From NCBI RefSeq assembly GCF_905171765.1, contig NC_053392.1:448412837-448476836 (forward strand): a stretch of 64,000 nt of DNA, read 5' to 3'. Source of the DNA: Bufo bufo (taxonomy: Eukaryota; Chordata; Amphibia; Anura; Bufonidae). Both the position numbers and the translations under genes were made by a program. Positions 19,579 through 30,228 of the stretch are shown here, one piece after another; position 1 is the first letter of the stretch, and each line of letters begins with the position of its first letter. The notes below the pieces were generated by a model. It was given only the letters and a program-made list of their open reading frames with translations, was not told the origin of the DNA and ran no database searches.

Positions 19579-21978
19579 GTGGCCGCAGGCAGAGGCCGTG
19601 GCCCTGGGAGCGGTGAAACTATGCCTGCTGCCAGAGCACAAGAAACACACTCATCCATGATGCCTAGTCTCATGTCCCAGTTTGCAGGGTGGAGCAGGAC
19701 ACCACTCTCGAAGTCACACCAGTGCGACCAGGTGGTCGGTTGGATTGAAGCAGAAAATGCTTCCAATCGGTTAGGCATCACCCTGTCTTCCACAAAGTCC
19801 AGTCTCAGTAGCAATGAGTCTGATCAACAGAATCTTCACCCTGATACTCCTTCCACCCACCATGGAGAGTCTTGGCAAACAAGTGATCCCACACTCAGAT
19901 ATGCCAAGGAACTGTTTTTATCGCCATTCCTTAATTTGGGCCTCTCGCCAAGCCCGCTTGAAGAGGGACATGAGGAGATCTTGTGCCCTGATTCCAAAAC
20001 TCTGGAGCATTCACAGTCAGAAGAAGATGACGGTGGGGAACGCCAATTAGTGTTTCACGAGGTGGAAGATGATGATGACACACAGTTGCCAATAAGTCAA
20101 CTGCAATTAGTGTCTCAAGAGGTTCATGATGAGGATGAGACATAGTTGTCAATAACTGAGGTTGTTTTAGGTCAACAAGTCAGGAGGATGACGAGAGTGA
20201 GGAAGTGGAAGAGGAGGTGCTGGACGATGTAGTCACTGACACAACCTGGGAAGCTGGCAAGCCGAGTGAGGACAGCAGTACAGAGGGGGAGGGATCCGCA
20301 GCACCGCAACAGGCTGGAAGAGGCAGTGGGGTGGCAAAAGGAAAAAGGCGGGCCACACCAAACAGGCCTACAACTGCTCCTCGGAGCATCCCCTTGCGCC
20401 AATCTCCCTTGCCAAGGGGTAGGTGTTTCACAGTCTGGTGCTTTTTTAAGGAAATTGTGGACAATAAAAGAATTGTCATTTGCAACCTGTGCCGTGCCAA
20501 AATGAGCAGGGGCGTGAACACTAGCAACCTCACCACCACCAGCATGATCCGCCACATGGCATCAAATCACCCTAATAGGTGGGCCGAAAACCTTGGTCCA
20601 CAACCAGTGTCTGCGGGTCACACCACTGCCTCCTCTTCCCCTGTGATATGTGCTGGCCAATTCCCTGTCTAAGACGCAGGCCCGGATGCCTCCTGCCATG
20701 CACCTGGACCTTCGCAAGCACCATCAGCTAGCACATCCACTTCTGTGTCCCAGCGTACAGATGTCTATACCCTAGGCCTTTGAATAAAAGCGCAAATACC
20801 CAGCCAGCCACCCACAGACCATAGCACTAAATGCACACCTTTCCAAATTGCTGGCCCTGGAAATGTTGCCATTTAGGCTTGTGGACAATGAAGCTTTCCG
20901 CAGCCTGATGGCGGCGGCTGTCCCACGGTATTCTGTCACCAGCCGCCAATATTTTTCACAGTGTGCAGTCCCAGCCTTACACCAGCATGCGTCCCGTAAC
21001 ATCACCCGTGCCCCGACCAACGCAGTTATTGGGAAGGTCCATTTAACGACTGACACATGGACAAGTGATTTTGGCCAGGGACGCTACATTTCCCTGAGGG
21101 CACACTGGGTGAATGTTGTGTAGGCCAGGAGCGAGTCGTACCCTGGGATGGCACAGGTGCTACCGATGCCAAGGATTGCAGGCCCTACTTCCATCAGGGT
21201 TTCTGCCACCACCTACGTTAGTGGCTGCAACCCCCCTTCTCCTCCTCCGCCGCCTCCTCCTCCACTTCCACCTCTAAATTATCATCTTGCAGCAACAGTC
21301 AGCCATCAATTAGTAGCTGGAAGCAGTGTAGCACTGCAGTGGGGTAGTGGCAACAGGCCGAGCTTAAACTGATCTGCTTAGGTGAAAAACAGCACACCAC
21401 CGCAGAGCTGTGGCAGGGGATAAGGGACCAGACTGAGCTGTGGGTCTCGCTACTCAACCTACAACCAGGCATGGTTGTGTCTGATAATGGCCGTAACTTA
21501 GTGGCAGCTTTGGAGCTTGGCAAGCTCACACACCTAGCATGCCTAGCCCACGTGTTTAACCTAGTGGTTCAGCGGTTTCTCAAAGCCTACCCCAATTTGC
21601 CTGCGCTACTAATAAAGGTGCGCTGCGTGTGTGCCCATTTGCGCAAGTCATCGACAGCTTCCGCCGGTCTGGAAACGCTGCAGTTCCACATGTTGGCCAG
21701 GCTTTGTGAGCAGCAGAGGGCAGTAGTCGAATACCAGCTGCAACATGGTTGTTGCCCTTCCAGTAAGCTTCTGCTCTTCACAAGCTTTGAGGAACCAACA
21801 CAGATGTTGAGTGGCGATAATGCTATTATCAGCGTAACCATCCCACTTCTGTGTCTACTCAAATGCTCGCTGCTCACAATTAAGGTGGACGCTTTGCATG
21901 TGGAAGAGGTGGAAATGGGGGAAGAAAGTACACAGGGTGATAGCCAGACCACCCTCAGTTCGTCTTCTCAGCGCAAAT

Positions 21979-22015
<37 letters not shown>

Positions 22016-22667
22016 GGAGGAGGAGCAGGAGATCGTTGCCTCCGCTACAGAGGGCAGTACCCATGGAAATTTTATTCCATCTGTTCAGCGTGGATGGGTA
22101 GAAGAGGAGGAAGAGTATGAGGAGATTGAGAGTCATCCTCCTGATGAGGACAGCGAAGTCTTGTCTGTTGGGACTCTGGCACACCTGGCTGACTTTGTGT
22201 TAGGCTGCCATTCCCGTGACCCTCGCGGTGTACACATTTTGGCCAACATCGATTACTTGTTGTTCACCCTTCTCGACCCCCGTTACAAAGAGAACTTTTC
22301 ATCTTTCATTCCTGTGGTGGAGATTGCGAGCAAAATGGTACAATACCAGAAGGTCCTTGTGGAAAAATTTTGGAAGATAGTGAAGGAGTACGTAGCAGAC
22401 CGTGTCCTCAGTGATCCCTGTAAGCCTTACAACTATTGGGTGTCCAAGCTGGACACGTGGCATGAACTGGTGCTCTACGCCTTGGAGGTGCTGGCCTGCC
22501 CTGCCGCCAGCATTATGTCAGAGCGTGTATTTACTGCTGCTGGGAGCATAATAACTGGTAAGCGCATCCGACTGTCAACTGAAAATGCTGACCGGTTGAC
22601 TCTTAGAAAAATTAACAAGGCCTGGATTGCCCCTGACTTCTCTACTCCACCAAATGAAAGCGTCTAA
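19579..22667 (+). pseudogene. hAT transposase (ZBED/Ac-like), broken into several frames
   Basis: The first piece (ATG 19621, to 20145) is Ser/Glu-rich. A second (20205-20672) has DTTWEAG and a BED-like finger CNLCRAKMSRGVN with HMASNH. The catalytic region starts near 20848 (LTTDTWTS, first aspartate, about 21045), with a stop after it. The last and longest piece (21471-22667) has VVSDNGRN (second aspartate), LAHVFNLVV, a poly-Asp run, LDPRYK and the C-terminal dimerisation block ending ITGKRIRLSTENADRLTLRK. An intact enzyme would bind element ends and insert them with 8-bp duplications. At least three stops or frameshifts interrupt it. Confidence 0.88.
21982..22013 (+). repeat. GAT trinucleotide run inside hAT coding region
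   Basis: About ten GAT codons encode consecutive aspartates within the last transposase piece. It probably grew by slippage after the gene lost constraint, or sits in an acidic linker. Confidence 0.9.
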
Positions 22668-22866
22668 ACATAAAGGCACTCTAAATGTAGCTTTTATGGT
22701 GCATGGAATACACTGTATTTCCATGCACCCCTTCCACCACTAAAAAGGGTAAATGGTTCAATCTCCCTTTTCTTGTCCTCCTCCTCCATCATATCAACAT
22801 GCTTATTAGGCTGCCCTCGCTCCTAATGTTATAGAGGGTCGGCAGTGGGCCCTCATCCATTTTTAG

Positions 22867-23260
22867 ATGGTCAGCTCTGCAGCAGGCCCTCGCCCACAAT
22901 TTTTTTTAGCTGGTCAGCTCAGCAGCAGGCCCTCACCCACAACATTTTTTAGATGGTCAGCTCGGCAGCAGGCCCTCGGCCACAAAATTGTTTTAGATTG
23001 TCAGCTCGGCAGCAGGCCCTTACCCACAACATTTTTTAGATGGTCAGCTCAGCAGCAGGCCCTCGCCCATAATGTTTTAGATGGTCAGCTCGGCAGCAGG
23101 CCCTCACCCACAAAATTTTTTAGATGGTCAGCTCGGCAGCAGGCTCTCACCTACAAATTTTTTTAGATGGTCAGCCTAGCAGCAGGACCTTACCCACAAA
23201 ATTTTTTAGATGGTCAGCTCAGGAGCAGGCCCTCACCCCTGGCCCTGTTTTAGAGAGTCA
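22867..23260 (+). repeat. tandem repeat in hAT 3' region, about 8 units of 44-48 bases
   Basis: Each unit reads roughly ATGGTCAGCTCGGCAGCAGG, CCCTCACCCACAA, then a T run ending TTTTTTAG. The frames at 22867-23166 and 23124-23390 are repeat products. Confidence 0.9.
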
Positions 23261-23836
23261 CCAGCAGGCCATCAATCATAATTTTGCAAGGATGTGTATG
23301 ATGCCCTCCTTTATGTGTAATAATGGGTGTATTGGAGTGCCGATTCCTTGTAATTTTTGGCAGCCCTTTCACTTAGTTCATAGAGTGTAGGAGTCCCACT
23401 ACCTGAGCAATTGTACCACAATGTGAATGAGGCCCTCCTTTATGTGATATACAGGTTGTATCGGAGTGCCTCTTGCTTGTAATTTTTGGCAGCACTTGCA
23501 CTTTATATACAAGTAAATATACAGGAAAGAATGTTTCAGTCTGTAAAAGTGGCGTACTACTCGAACAACATCGTTCCCAGAGGCGACCTGGAAGTCCAAG
23601 ATGCAGCCAGACATCCTTCACATGCTGTTTCTGAACCATTTCAGTGTTGTTTCCATCAATTTCTGGCCTTTTCCTATAAACCAGACACCCTCCCCTCTTC
23701 AGAGCAGGGGGTGCCTGGTTTAATGCTTGGGTTCTCCCATTGACTTCCATTGTGCTTGGGTGCTCAGTAGAGCACCCGAGCAACCTGAGGTGTTCTACTC
23801 GAGCACCAGAGCACTTTGGTGCTTAACCAACACTAG

Positions 23837-24005
23837 AGATAAGGTAACCAAAAAAATACAAAAACAAAAAAAAACACAATTCTGCCATTGTGATTTACTT
23901 TTTTATAACTTTCACTTTTTGAGTTAAATAAAAGGATACTTTAATATTTCTGGTCGCTGTGGATGAAGCAGCAGGACAACAACCTCAAACATACAGTCAA
24001 TGTCA
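23837..24005. other. unassigned sequence
   Basis: A-rich sequence right of the hAT end. No family recognised. Confidence 0.4.
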
Positions 24006-24209
24006 GGGCTGTATTTAATAATGTAATTAAGGGCTGTATTACCAACAGATTATCTGACAGATTTTCTGACCAGTCAGATTGCCGATTACACACACACACA
24101 CATCTTTGGGCTGTATTTAATAATGTAATTAAGGGCTGTATTACCAACAGATTATCTGACAGATTTTCTGACCAGTCAGATTGCTGATTACACACACACA
24201 CACATCTTT
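24006..24209. repeat. 102-bp tandem duplication within a MITE-like repeat
   Basis: The block starting GGGCTGTATTTAATAATG and ending in a CA run plus CATCTTT occurs twice with period 102 (24006 and 24108), almost identical. It contains AGATTATCTGACAG and CTGACCAGTCAGATT. Sequence after it (GTCAGATAATC at 24250) is partly inverted relative to it, suggesting the terminal part of a DNA transposon. Confidence 0.8.
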
Positions 24210-24289
24210 GGTTTTACACACCAACTATTGGCCTGATTGGACAGAAATTAGTCAGATAATCTTTGGCAAAAAGTCAGAACTATCTTTGG

Positions 24290-24590
24290 CAAAAAGAAGA
24301 AAAAGAACCCTGGAAGTCATGATATGACCCATACACATACAACATTATTGAGTTTGTCTGGGTTTACATGAAGAAACAGAAGGATTTGAGCAGCCACAAA
24401 AGATATGTGGTTAGTTCTTAAAGATGTTTGGGACAAACCTGCCGAGTTCCTTCAAAAAGTTTGTGTATGCCAAATATTGATTTTATTTAGATTTATTTTT
24501 TGTTCATTCACTTTGCATTTTGTTAACTGAACAACAAACATAAACATATAGCACAGACAGACAACAGACAGAAATTAATTTATATAAAAG
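24290..24590 (+). pseudogene. Tc1-like transposase, C-terminal fragment
   Basis: Frame IIEFVWVYMKKQKDLSSHKR (about 24340-24400) resembles the region after the final catalytic glutamate of a Tc1-type transposase. Further pieces follow in other frames, and then a 3' tail CCAAATATTGATTTTATTTAG shared with the element ending at 53137. Upstream parts of the gene are lost. Confidence 0.55.
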
Positions 24591-24595
24591 AGATA

Positions 24596-25187
24596 CCATA
24601 TTTTTCGCCCCTGCGTCTTATGGGGCGAATACTAATCAAGTGCTTCCATTATGGAAGCGCTGAATAGTACTGGTGGACCGGGAAGCGGTGAAAGCGCTAT
24701 ACTCACCTCTTCCTGGTCCTCGGTGCTCTGCTGTGAAGGCTGCACACATGTGAGGGCGCATTGTGACCTTACACTGTGCACGCCACACACAGCAGACTGA
24801 ACAGGAGGATTACCGAGCGCTGGCGGTGAGGAGCGGCGGCGTCCAGAGCAGGAAAGGTACCGGTAAGTGTTTTTTTTTATTTATTTCAGGGATGGAGGCA
24901 TATGGGGGCTGAAGAAAGGCTTATGGGGGCTGAAGAGAAGCATATGGGGGCTAATGAGAGGCATGGGGCTCTTATCTGAGGTCTTATTGGGGGTCATTCA
25001 CATTGGGGTCTGAGCTGAGGTCTGATTGGGGGTCTGATCTGAGTTCTTTTTGGGGTCTTATTAACATTGGGGGTCTGATTGGTGGACTGACCTGAGGTGT
25101 AATGAAAAAATAATAATTCTTATTGTCCCCCTCTAAAATCTAGGTGCGTTTTATGGGCCAGAGAGTCTTATATGCCGAAAAATATGG
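24596..25187. mobile_element. MITE with CCATATTTTTCG inverted ends
   Basis: The ends CCATATTTTTCG and CGAAAAATATGG are perfect inverted repeats; flanking AGATA and TATCT extend the symmetry, and TA on both sides suggests a TA duplication (Tc1/mariner type). Further interior matches include GCGTCTTATGGGGCGAA near the left and GGTGCGTTTTATGGGCC near the right. The middle carries GC-rich sequence shared with 1390-1616 and GGGGTCTGA minisatellite-like repeats (24895-25100). No coding capacity. Confidence 0.85.
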
Positions 25188-25555
25188 TATCTATGTTTTT
25201 TTGTTTTTGTTTTTTTATATTTGTTTTCTTCTTAAGATTTTTAAAAATGTAGACTTTTTTTCCAATTTTTTTGGTCTTCTTTGGAGACTTGAACCTACGA
25301 TCTTTTGACTGCTTGTACTATACACTGTAGTGCTTCTATTCTGTATTACAGTGCATAGTCACTCTAACAGGTACTCTGTTATATCCTGCCAGGATATGTC
25401 AGCCCTGGGGGCCTTTAGAAGTTTTTTGGCTGCCATGCAAACTACTTGGTACCCTGTGATTATATGTCACCGCCAGATCTCTGAGAAGTTCTGATAGACG
25501 TTCTTCAGTACCTACTGCATGATGTTCTTTTGTTTTGCTTTCACTTTGACATCTC
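25188..25555. other. unassigned sequence left of gypsy element
   Basis: A/T-rich sequence with no gene or repeat recognised. Confidence 0.4.
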
Positions 25556-25794
25556 TTCTCCCTCTCCCAGCTGTCATCTATTAGCAGTGATTGCCTCCCT
25601 ATATATCTCCTCCCATACTGCTTCACTTTGCGATTTATACTACTTCCTGGATTGGTTTCACTGCTTGAAGTTGCTACTGCTGGCTCCTCAAGATAAGTCT
25701 ATTTCTGTATTTGTGTCTTCCTGTTGGCTTTATTCTAGATGACCCTGACTCCCTCCGTATTGAGTGCAGGGAGCCGGTGGTCGTGTCCCCTCAC
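25556..25794 (+). repeat. left LTR remnant of gypsy element
   Basis: This carries the middle part of the LTR, with CTATATATCTCC (TATA-like) near 25600. It lacks both the LTR start and its last 215 bases as seen in the right copy. Confidence 0.75.
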
Positions 25795-25803
25795 GTCTTA
25801 AGC

Positions 25804-27891
25804 ATGGATCCAATTTTAGCCTTGACGGACCGCATGCGTGGTCTTTCACTGGAGGTCGCAGAGCTCCGTAAAACTGTATCTCAGTTTCAGGTGACCGGTT
25901 CTGCTTGCGTTCATGGAGTTTGTTCTGAGCCTAAGATCTCGCTTCCAGATACCTTCTCTGGGGGTAGTGAGAATTTTGTTTGTTTTAGAGAGGCTTGCAA
26001 ACTCCATTTTCGCCTACTTCCCCATTCCTCTGGTGATGAGGAGCAGAGGGTGGGGATCATCATCTCACTGCTCAGGGATAACACTCAGTCTTGGGCCTTT
26101 TCGCTGCCGGTGGGGGCACGGCCCCTCTGATCAGTGGATGAATTTTTTGTAGCCCTGGGTCAGATATATGATGATCCGGATCGTGTTGCTCTGGCTGAAT
26201 GTAAACTGCGTCTTTTATGCCAGGGAAAACAATCTGCAGAGTTATACTGTTCAGAATTTCGGAGATGGGCAGCTGATACTGGTTGGAATGATGCTGCATT
26301 CCGAAGTCAATTTTGCCATGGTCTTTCAGAGGGATTGAAGGATGCATTTGCCTTTCATGAGAGACCTACCTCCTTGGAGTCCGCCATGTCTCGGGCTGTT
26401 AGTATTGACAGGCGTCTTAGAGAGAGAGGAGAGATCACTCCTTCCTGTCATACTCACTCCAAGGACAGTGGGGTGGTCTCATTCAGTGCGCAGGGGTCTC
26501 AGTCTCTCTCAATCCCCTTTGAGCAGGAGGCCATGCAGCTGGGTTTGATTGCCTCTAACAACAGAGGATTCAGCTCTCAGAGGAGGGTTTGTTTCTGTTG
26601 TGGAGGTATAAATCATTTGGCAAATGTTTGTCCCTCTAGGAGATTCAGGGAGTTTTTAGAGAATAAGAAAAGAAACAAAAAGAAAAAGTCCTCTAAAAAT
26701 GTTCCATCTGTTACTATTGGCAAGGTTGATGAGGAAATTGAAGGTTTTCCGTTTACTTGTAGTTCCCGTTTTGTCCTACCTGCCAGGGAGGCGCTAGAGA
26801 GCAAGAACATGGTTTGTGAGATTTTTGTAGATAGTGGAGCAGCTGTCAATCTCATTGATAATCAATTTGCTATAACATATGGTTTCCAGGTATGCACTTT
26901 GGGAAAGGACATACCTGTTTTTGCTATTGATTCCGCTCCACTTTCTAAAAAATCATTAAAGCGCTTAGTTCACAATATCGGTTTGACTGTGGGTGATGCT
27001 CATGTTGAGGATGTGTCATGTTTCATCCTAGGCAGGTTACCTACTCCTCTAGTGTTAGGGGTACCCTGGCTCACTAAACATAACCCCACCATTGAATGGC
27101 AAGCAAGGCAAATAAATGGTTGGAGTGACTTTTGCAGAGAGAATTGCCTCTCGATGTCTCTTTCAGAGGTTTCTACTAAGACTGTACCATCTTTTCTTTC
27201 TGAATTTTCTGATGTGTTTTCTGAGAGTGGTGTTCAGGAGCTGCCCCCTCACCGGGAGTACGATTGCCCTATTAATCTCATCCCAGGCGCCAAGCTGCCT
27301 AAATCTCGTTTATACAATCTCTCCCAACCTGAAAGGGTCGCTATGCGTTCTTATATCTCTGAGAGCCTGAGAAAGGGACACATACGACCCTCGAAGTCAC
27401 CTGTTGCCGCTGGTTTCTTTTTTGTTAAGAAAAAAGATGGTTCTTTAAGACCATGTCTGGATTTCAGGGAGCTGAACAGTATCACAATTCGTGACCCTTA
27501 TCCGCTTCCTCTGATCCCAGACCTGTTTAACCAGATTGTTGGGGCTAAAGTTTTTTCCAAGTTGGATTTAAGAGGGGCATACAACCTGGTCAGGGTCAGA
27601 GAAGGGGACGAATGGAAGACGGCCTTCAATACCCCTGAGGGCCATTTTGAGAATTTGGTTATGCCTTTTGGTTTGATGAATGCTACAGCCGTCTTCCAAC
27701 ATTTTGTGAACAGCATTTTATATCATTTAATGGGGAAATTTGTACTAGTGTATCTAGATGACATTTTGATTTTTTCTCCTGATTTCAAAACTCATAGGGA
27801 CCACCTACGTCAGGTCTTGCTCATTCTGCGGGAGAATAAATTGTACGCTAAACTGGAGAAATGTGTGTTTGCGGTTCCAGAAATTAAATTT
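25804..27891 (+). pseudogene. gypsy gag-pol, one stop codon, 3' truncated
   Basis: Start ATG 25804 (MDPILALTDRMRGLSLEV). Gag runs to a CCHC zinc knuckle, CFCCGGINHLANVCP (26590-26640). A protease follows with the active-site motif FVDSGAAVNLID (about 26825). Reverse transcriptase starts near PLPLIPDL and SKLDLRGAYNLVRV (about 27555-27600) and includes VYLDDILIF (about 27750). An in-frame TGA at 26128-26130 splits gag after VGARPL; the frame is otherwise open to the deletion point at 27891. RNase H and integrase are missing. The intact protein would form the particle and copy the element's RNA. Confidence 0.93.
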
Positions 27892-28346
27892 TTCTCCCTC
27901 TGTCAGCTGTCATCTATTAAGCAGTGATTGCCTCCCTATATATCTCCTCCCATATTGCTTCACTTTGCGGTTTATACTACTTCCTGGATTGGTTTCACTG
28001 CTTGAAGTTGCTACTGCTGGTTCCTCAAGATAAGTCTATTTCTGTATTTGTGTCTTCCTGTTGGCTTCATTCTAGGTGACCCTGACTCCCTCCGTATTGA
28101 GTGCAGGGAGCCGGTGGTCGTGTCCCCTCACTATTATAGGGTTTGCAGGTGTCACTCAGTCTAAGGTACGTGGACATGCAACTTTCTATCATTAAGATCT
28201 TTGCATGGGCCGAGCAGTGAGGGAGAGCTCTAGGGCATTAATAGGGCTCACCCTTTTGTTCCTTAGTTTGGGATCAAGTCAGCCGGATCTTTATTTGTTA
28301 CATATTGTTTCCTGCTACACCATCCGTGACATTCATCCGTGACATT
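27892..28346 (+). repeat. right LTR of gypsy element, 5' truncated
   Basis: The first 240 bases match the left LTR remnant. The rest has GGATCAAGTCAGCCGGATC and ends CATCCGTGACATTCATCCGTGACATT, a small duplication at the end. Confidence 0.75.
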
Positions 28347-29700
28347 ATATTAATGGGGTTTCAATTGGAGGACAGACGGAGTTCCCTCCCTATGTATAAC
28401 TGCTTAGATGCTGCAATCACTATTGACTGTGATAAATAAGAGCCAAGTGCCAGCTGTATAATATAATTGGCACCTGCAAATGATGGTGTGGACACAGCTC
28501 CTGAGGCCCTGCCACCACCATGACATACTATTATAGCAGAGTTAACTACCAGCATTCGTCATGTAATAGTATATCACAGAGCAAAGTGGGGTTAAAGGGA
28601 GACATAAAAAAATAATGTTATTTAAAAGGAACCTATCATGTTTAACAGCCCAGCATGTTATAGAGCAGGTGGAGCTGAGTAGATTGATATATAGTTTTAT
28701 AGTAAAAGATTCAGTCCTATCAGTGATATACAGCCTTCCTGCTACGACTGTGCATACAGCGATAGCTGTCCATTACTTATAGGCAGGGGCGCACCACTAA
28801 TGAGGCAAGGTGAGGCAGTTGCCTCAGGCGGCACCATGTTGGTGGGAGTGGGGGGCGGCAGCGCTGCACAGCTGATCCTTTACATAGTGACAGTGCACAG
28901 AGTACCGATTAGGTCAGTACTCTATGCGCTGTGTTAGGGAGGAAGATCAGATTAGGACCTTCCCCTCACTGCTACTGAGGCACAGTACTCATACTCTGCA
29001 CTCGATGTGTCACTGCGTAAGACCAGCTCAGGACGTGTCAGTGCTGGCCCTACTCAGAGCTATTGAGGAGAAGTCGGCATGTCCTGAGCTACATCTGTGG
29101 GGATGGGTGAATATTTCATAGATGTGTTTGTGGCAGTCCTGCAGCATGTGTGAACTCTGCAGGCAGGTAGCGGCTGTCAGGTCCAAATGCCACTAAGAAG
29201 GCACCTCGTCCTTGTTGGGAACCCATGACAGTCTAAGTGCTGCGTTCTTTTCACCCCTCTTTCTTGATGTGCGTGTATGGGGGAGGTGAAGCCCTTGACT
29301 GTAGGAATTCTTTAACTTGGAAGCAAACACTGCAACATCTCTTGTGATTTATGACTATGACTCTGGTCTGTAAGTTTCACTCTTAACTCTTACATCCTGG
29401 GGTCGTTTCTGAGGCTGCTGCTTTTGTTCTGTACCAGGGGCAGCTTCAGTTTTGTGACTTGTATCATCCACCTTTCCCACACAAGATAGGAAAGGGGGGC
29501 ACACAATCTGCAAGAGGTCCTGGGGAGAAGAGGGACCTGTCTCCTCACTGCCGCTAACATCGCCCCTGCCACCTTCTATCTCCTCCCTGCCCCCAACATC
29601 GTCTCTGACACCTTGTGTCTCCATTATGCCCCTGGGTAGAAACCCTTCCACCCTGTGTCTCCTCTCTGCCCCTAAATCCAACTCATACCTTGACAAATGT
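28347..29700. other. mixed short repeat remnants, no gene
   Basis: At about 28613 the sequence TTTAAAAGGAACCTATCATG looks like one end of a TTAA-type MITE (compare TTAAAGGGAACCTGTCATG at 61048). At about 28786 CAGGGGCGCACC followed by CTCAGGCGGCACC resembles a hAT MITE end. Neither has a visible partner end. Short frames on both strands, including 29355-29696 (-), show no known domain. Confidence 0.35.
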
Positions 29701-30059
29701 CAGATATTAAAATACTTATGTCACACATAGCCATTGGCTAGCAAACACCTGGGTTCACATTTCTCACCAGTAACAGCGGCTGCATCGTTGCTCTTGGTAA
29801 TGTCTATGCCCGTCTGACTATGCTTGCACTTCTGGTACCTACTCAGGTACCTCCTGGCCCGCCCAGACCAGCTTCCACTGACTCAGGGATTGCTCTGGAG
29901 TAGCCCCTGGAAACTACCCTAACGGCTCAAGTCTATCCTTACCATCAGAGGCTCTAGTGAATACCAGGTAGTTGCTTAGACACGCCTCTCCAGAGTATAG
30001 CCAGTCAGTGGCACATTGGGTTCACACCCGCTGATCCGTGACATCACCTACATTGTGTT
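29701..30059. other. possible LTR fragment
   Basis: The stretch ends CACCCGCTGATCCGTGACATC, similar in style to gypsy LTR ends in the window (CCGTGACA). No partner LTR or coding part is present. Low-confidence assignment. Confidence 0.25.
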
Positions 30060-30228
30060 GTCTGTCTATCTATCTATCTCATATCTAGCTATGTATCCAT
30101 CTACCTATCTCATATCTATCTATTATCTATCTATGTAGCTATCTTTCTATCTATCTCCTATCTATCTATCTATCTATCTCCTATCTATCTTATATCTATC
30201 TATCTCCTATCGATCTATCTATCTATTT
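30060..30228. repeat. TATC microsatellite, left part
   Basis: Imperfect (CTAT)n with interruptions. It resumes at about 31789 as TCTATAAACTATCTCTCATATC and fades by 31845, so a Tc1 element is inserted inside it. Confidence 0.95.

Larger units (their letters stand above)
16640..23836 (+). mobile_element. large autonomous-type hAT element, decayed
   Basis: The element contains a promoter-like region (16640-16900), a leader with tandem units (18690-19480), transposase coding pieces (19579-22667), a 3' tandem-repeat region (22867-23260) and a right end near 23836 (AGCACTTTGGTGCTTAACCAACACTAG). Its leader is interrupted by another hAT at 17063-18685. The exact left end is not identified. Stops and frameshifts show that it is inactive. 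Confidence 0.75.
25556..28346 (+). mobile_element. rearranged Ty3/gypsy retrotransposon, truncated at both LTRs and in pol
   Basis: A 240-base direct repeat (25556-25794 and 27892-28131) marks the LTR copies; both begin TTCTCCCTCT and run to GTGTCCCCTCAC. The right copy continues to about 28346 (CATCCGTGACATT), while the left one jumps straight to gag at 25804. The pol gene breaks off inside reverse transcriptase at about 27891 and is joined directly to the right LTR, so RNase H, integrase and the LTR start are deleted. Confidence 0.85.

Noticed and set aside
21148..21372. Proline-rich 74-codon frame
   Set aside because: It is a degraded stretch of the hAT transposase between the catalytic pieces, with CCTCCT repeats.
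29355..29696. 113-codon minus-strand frame as a host exon
   Set aside because: No recognisable domain, no convincing splice sites, and low-complexity composition.
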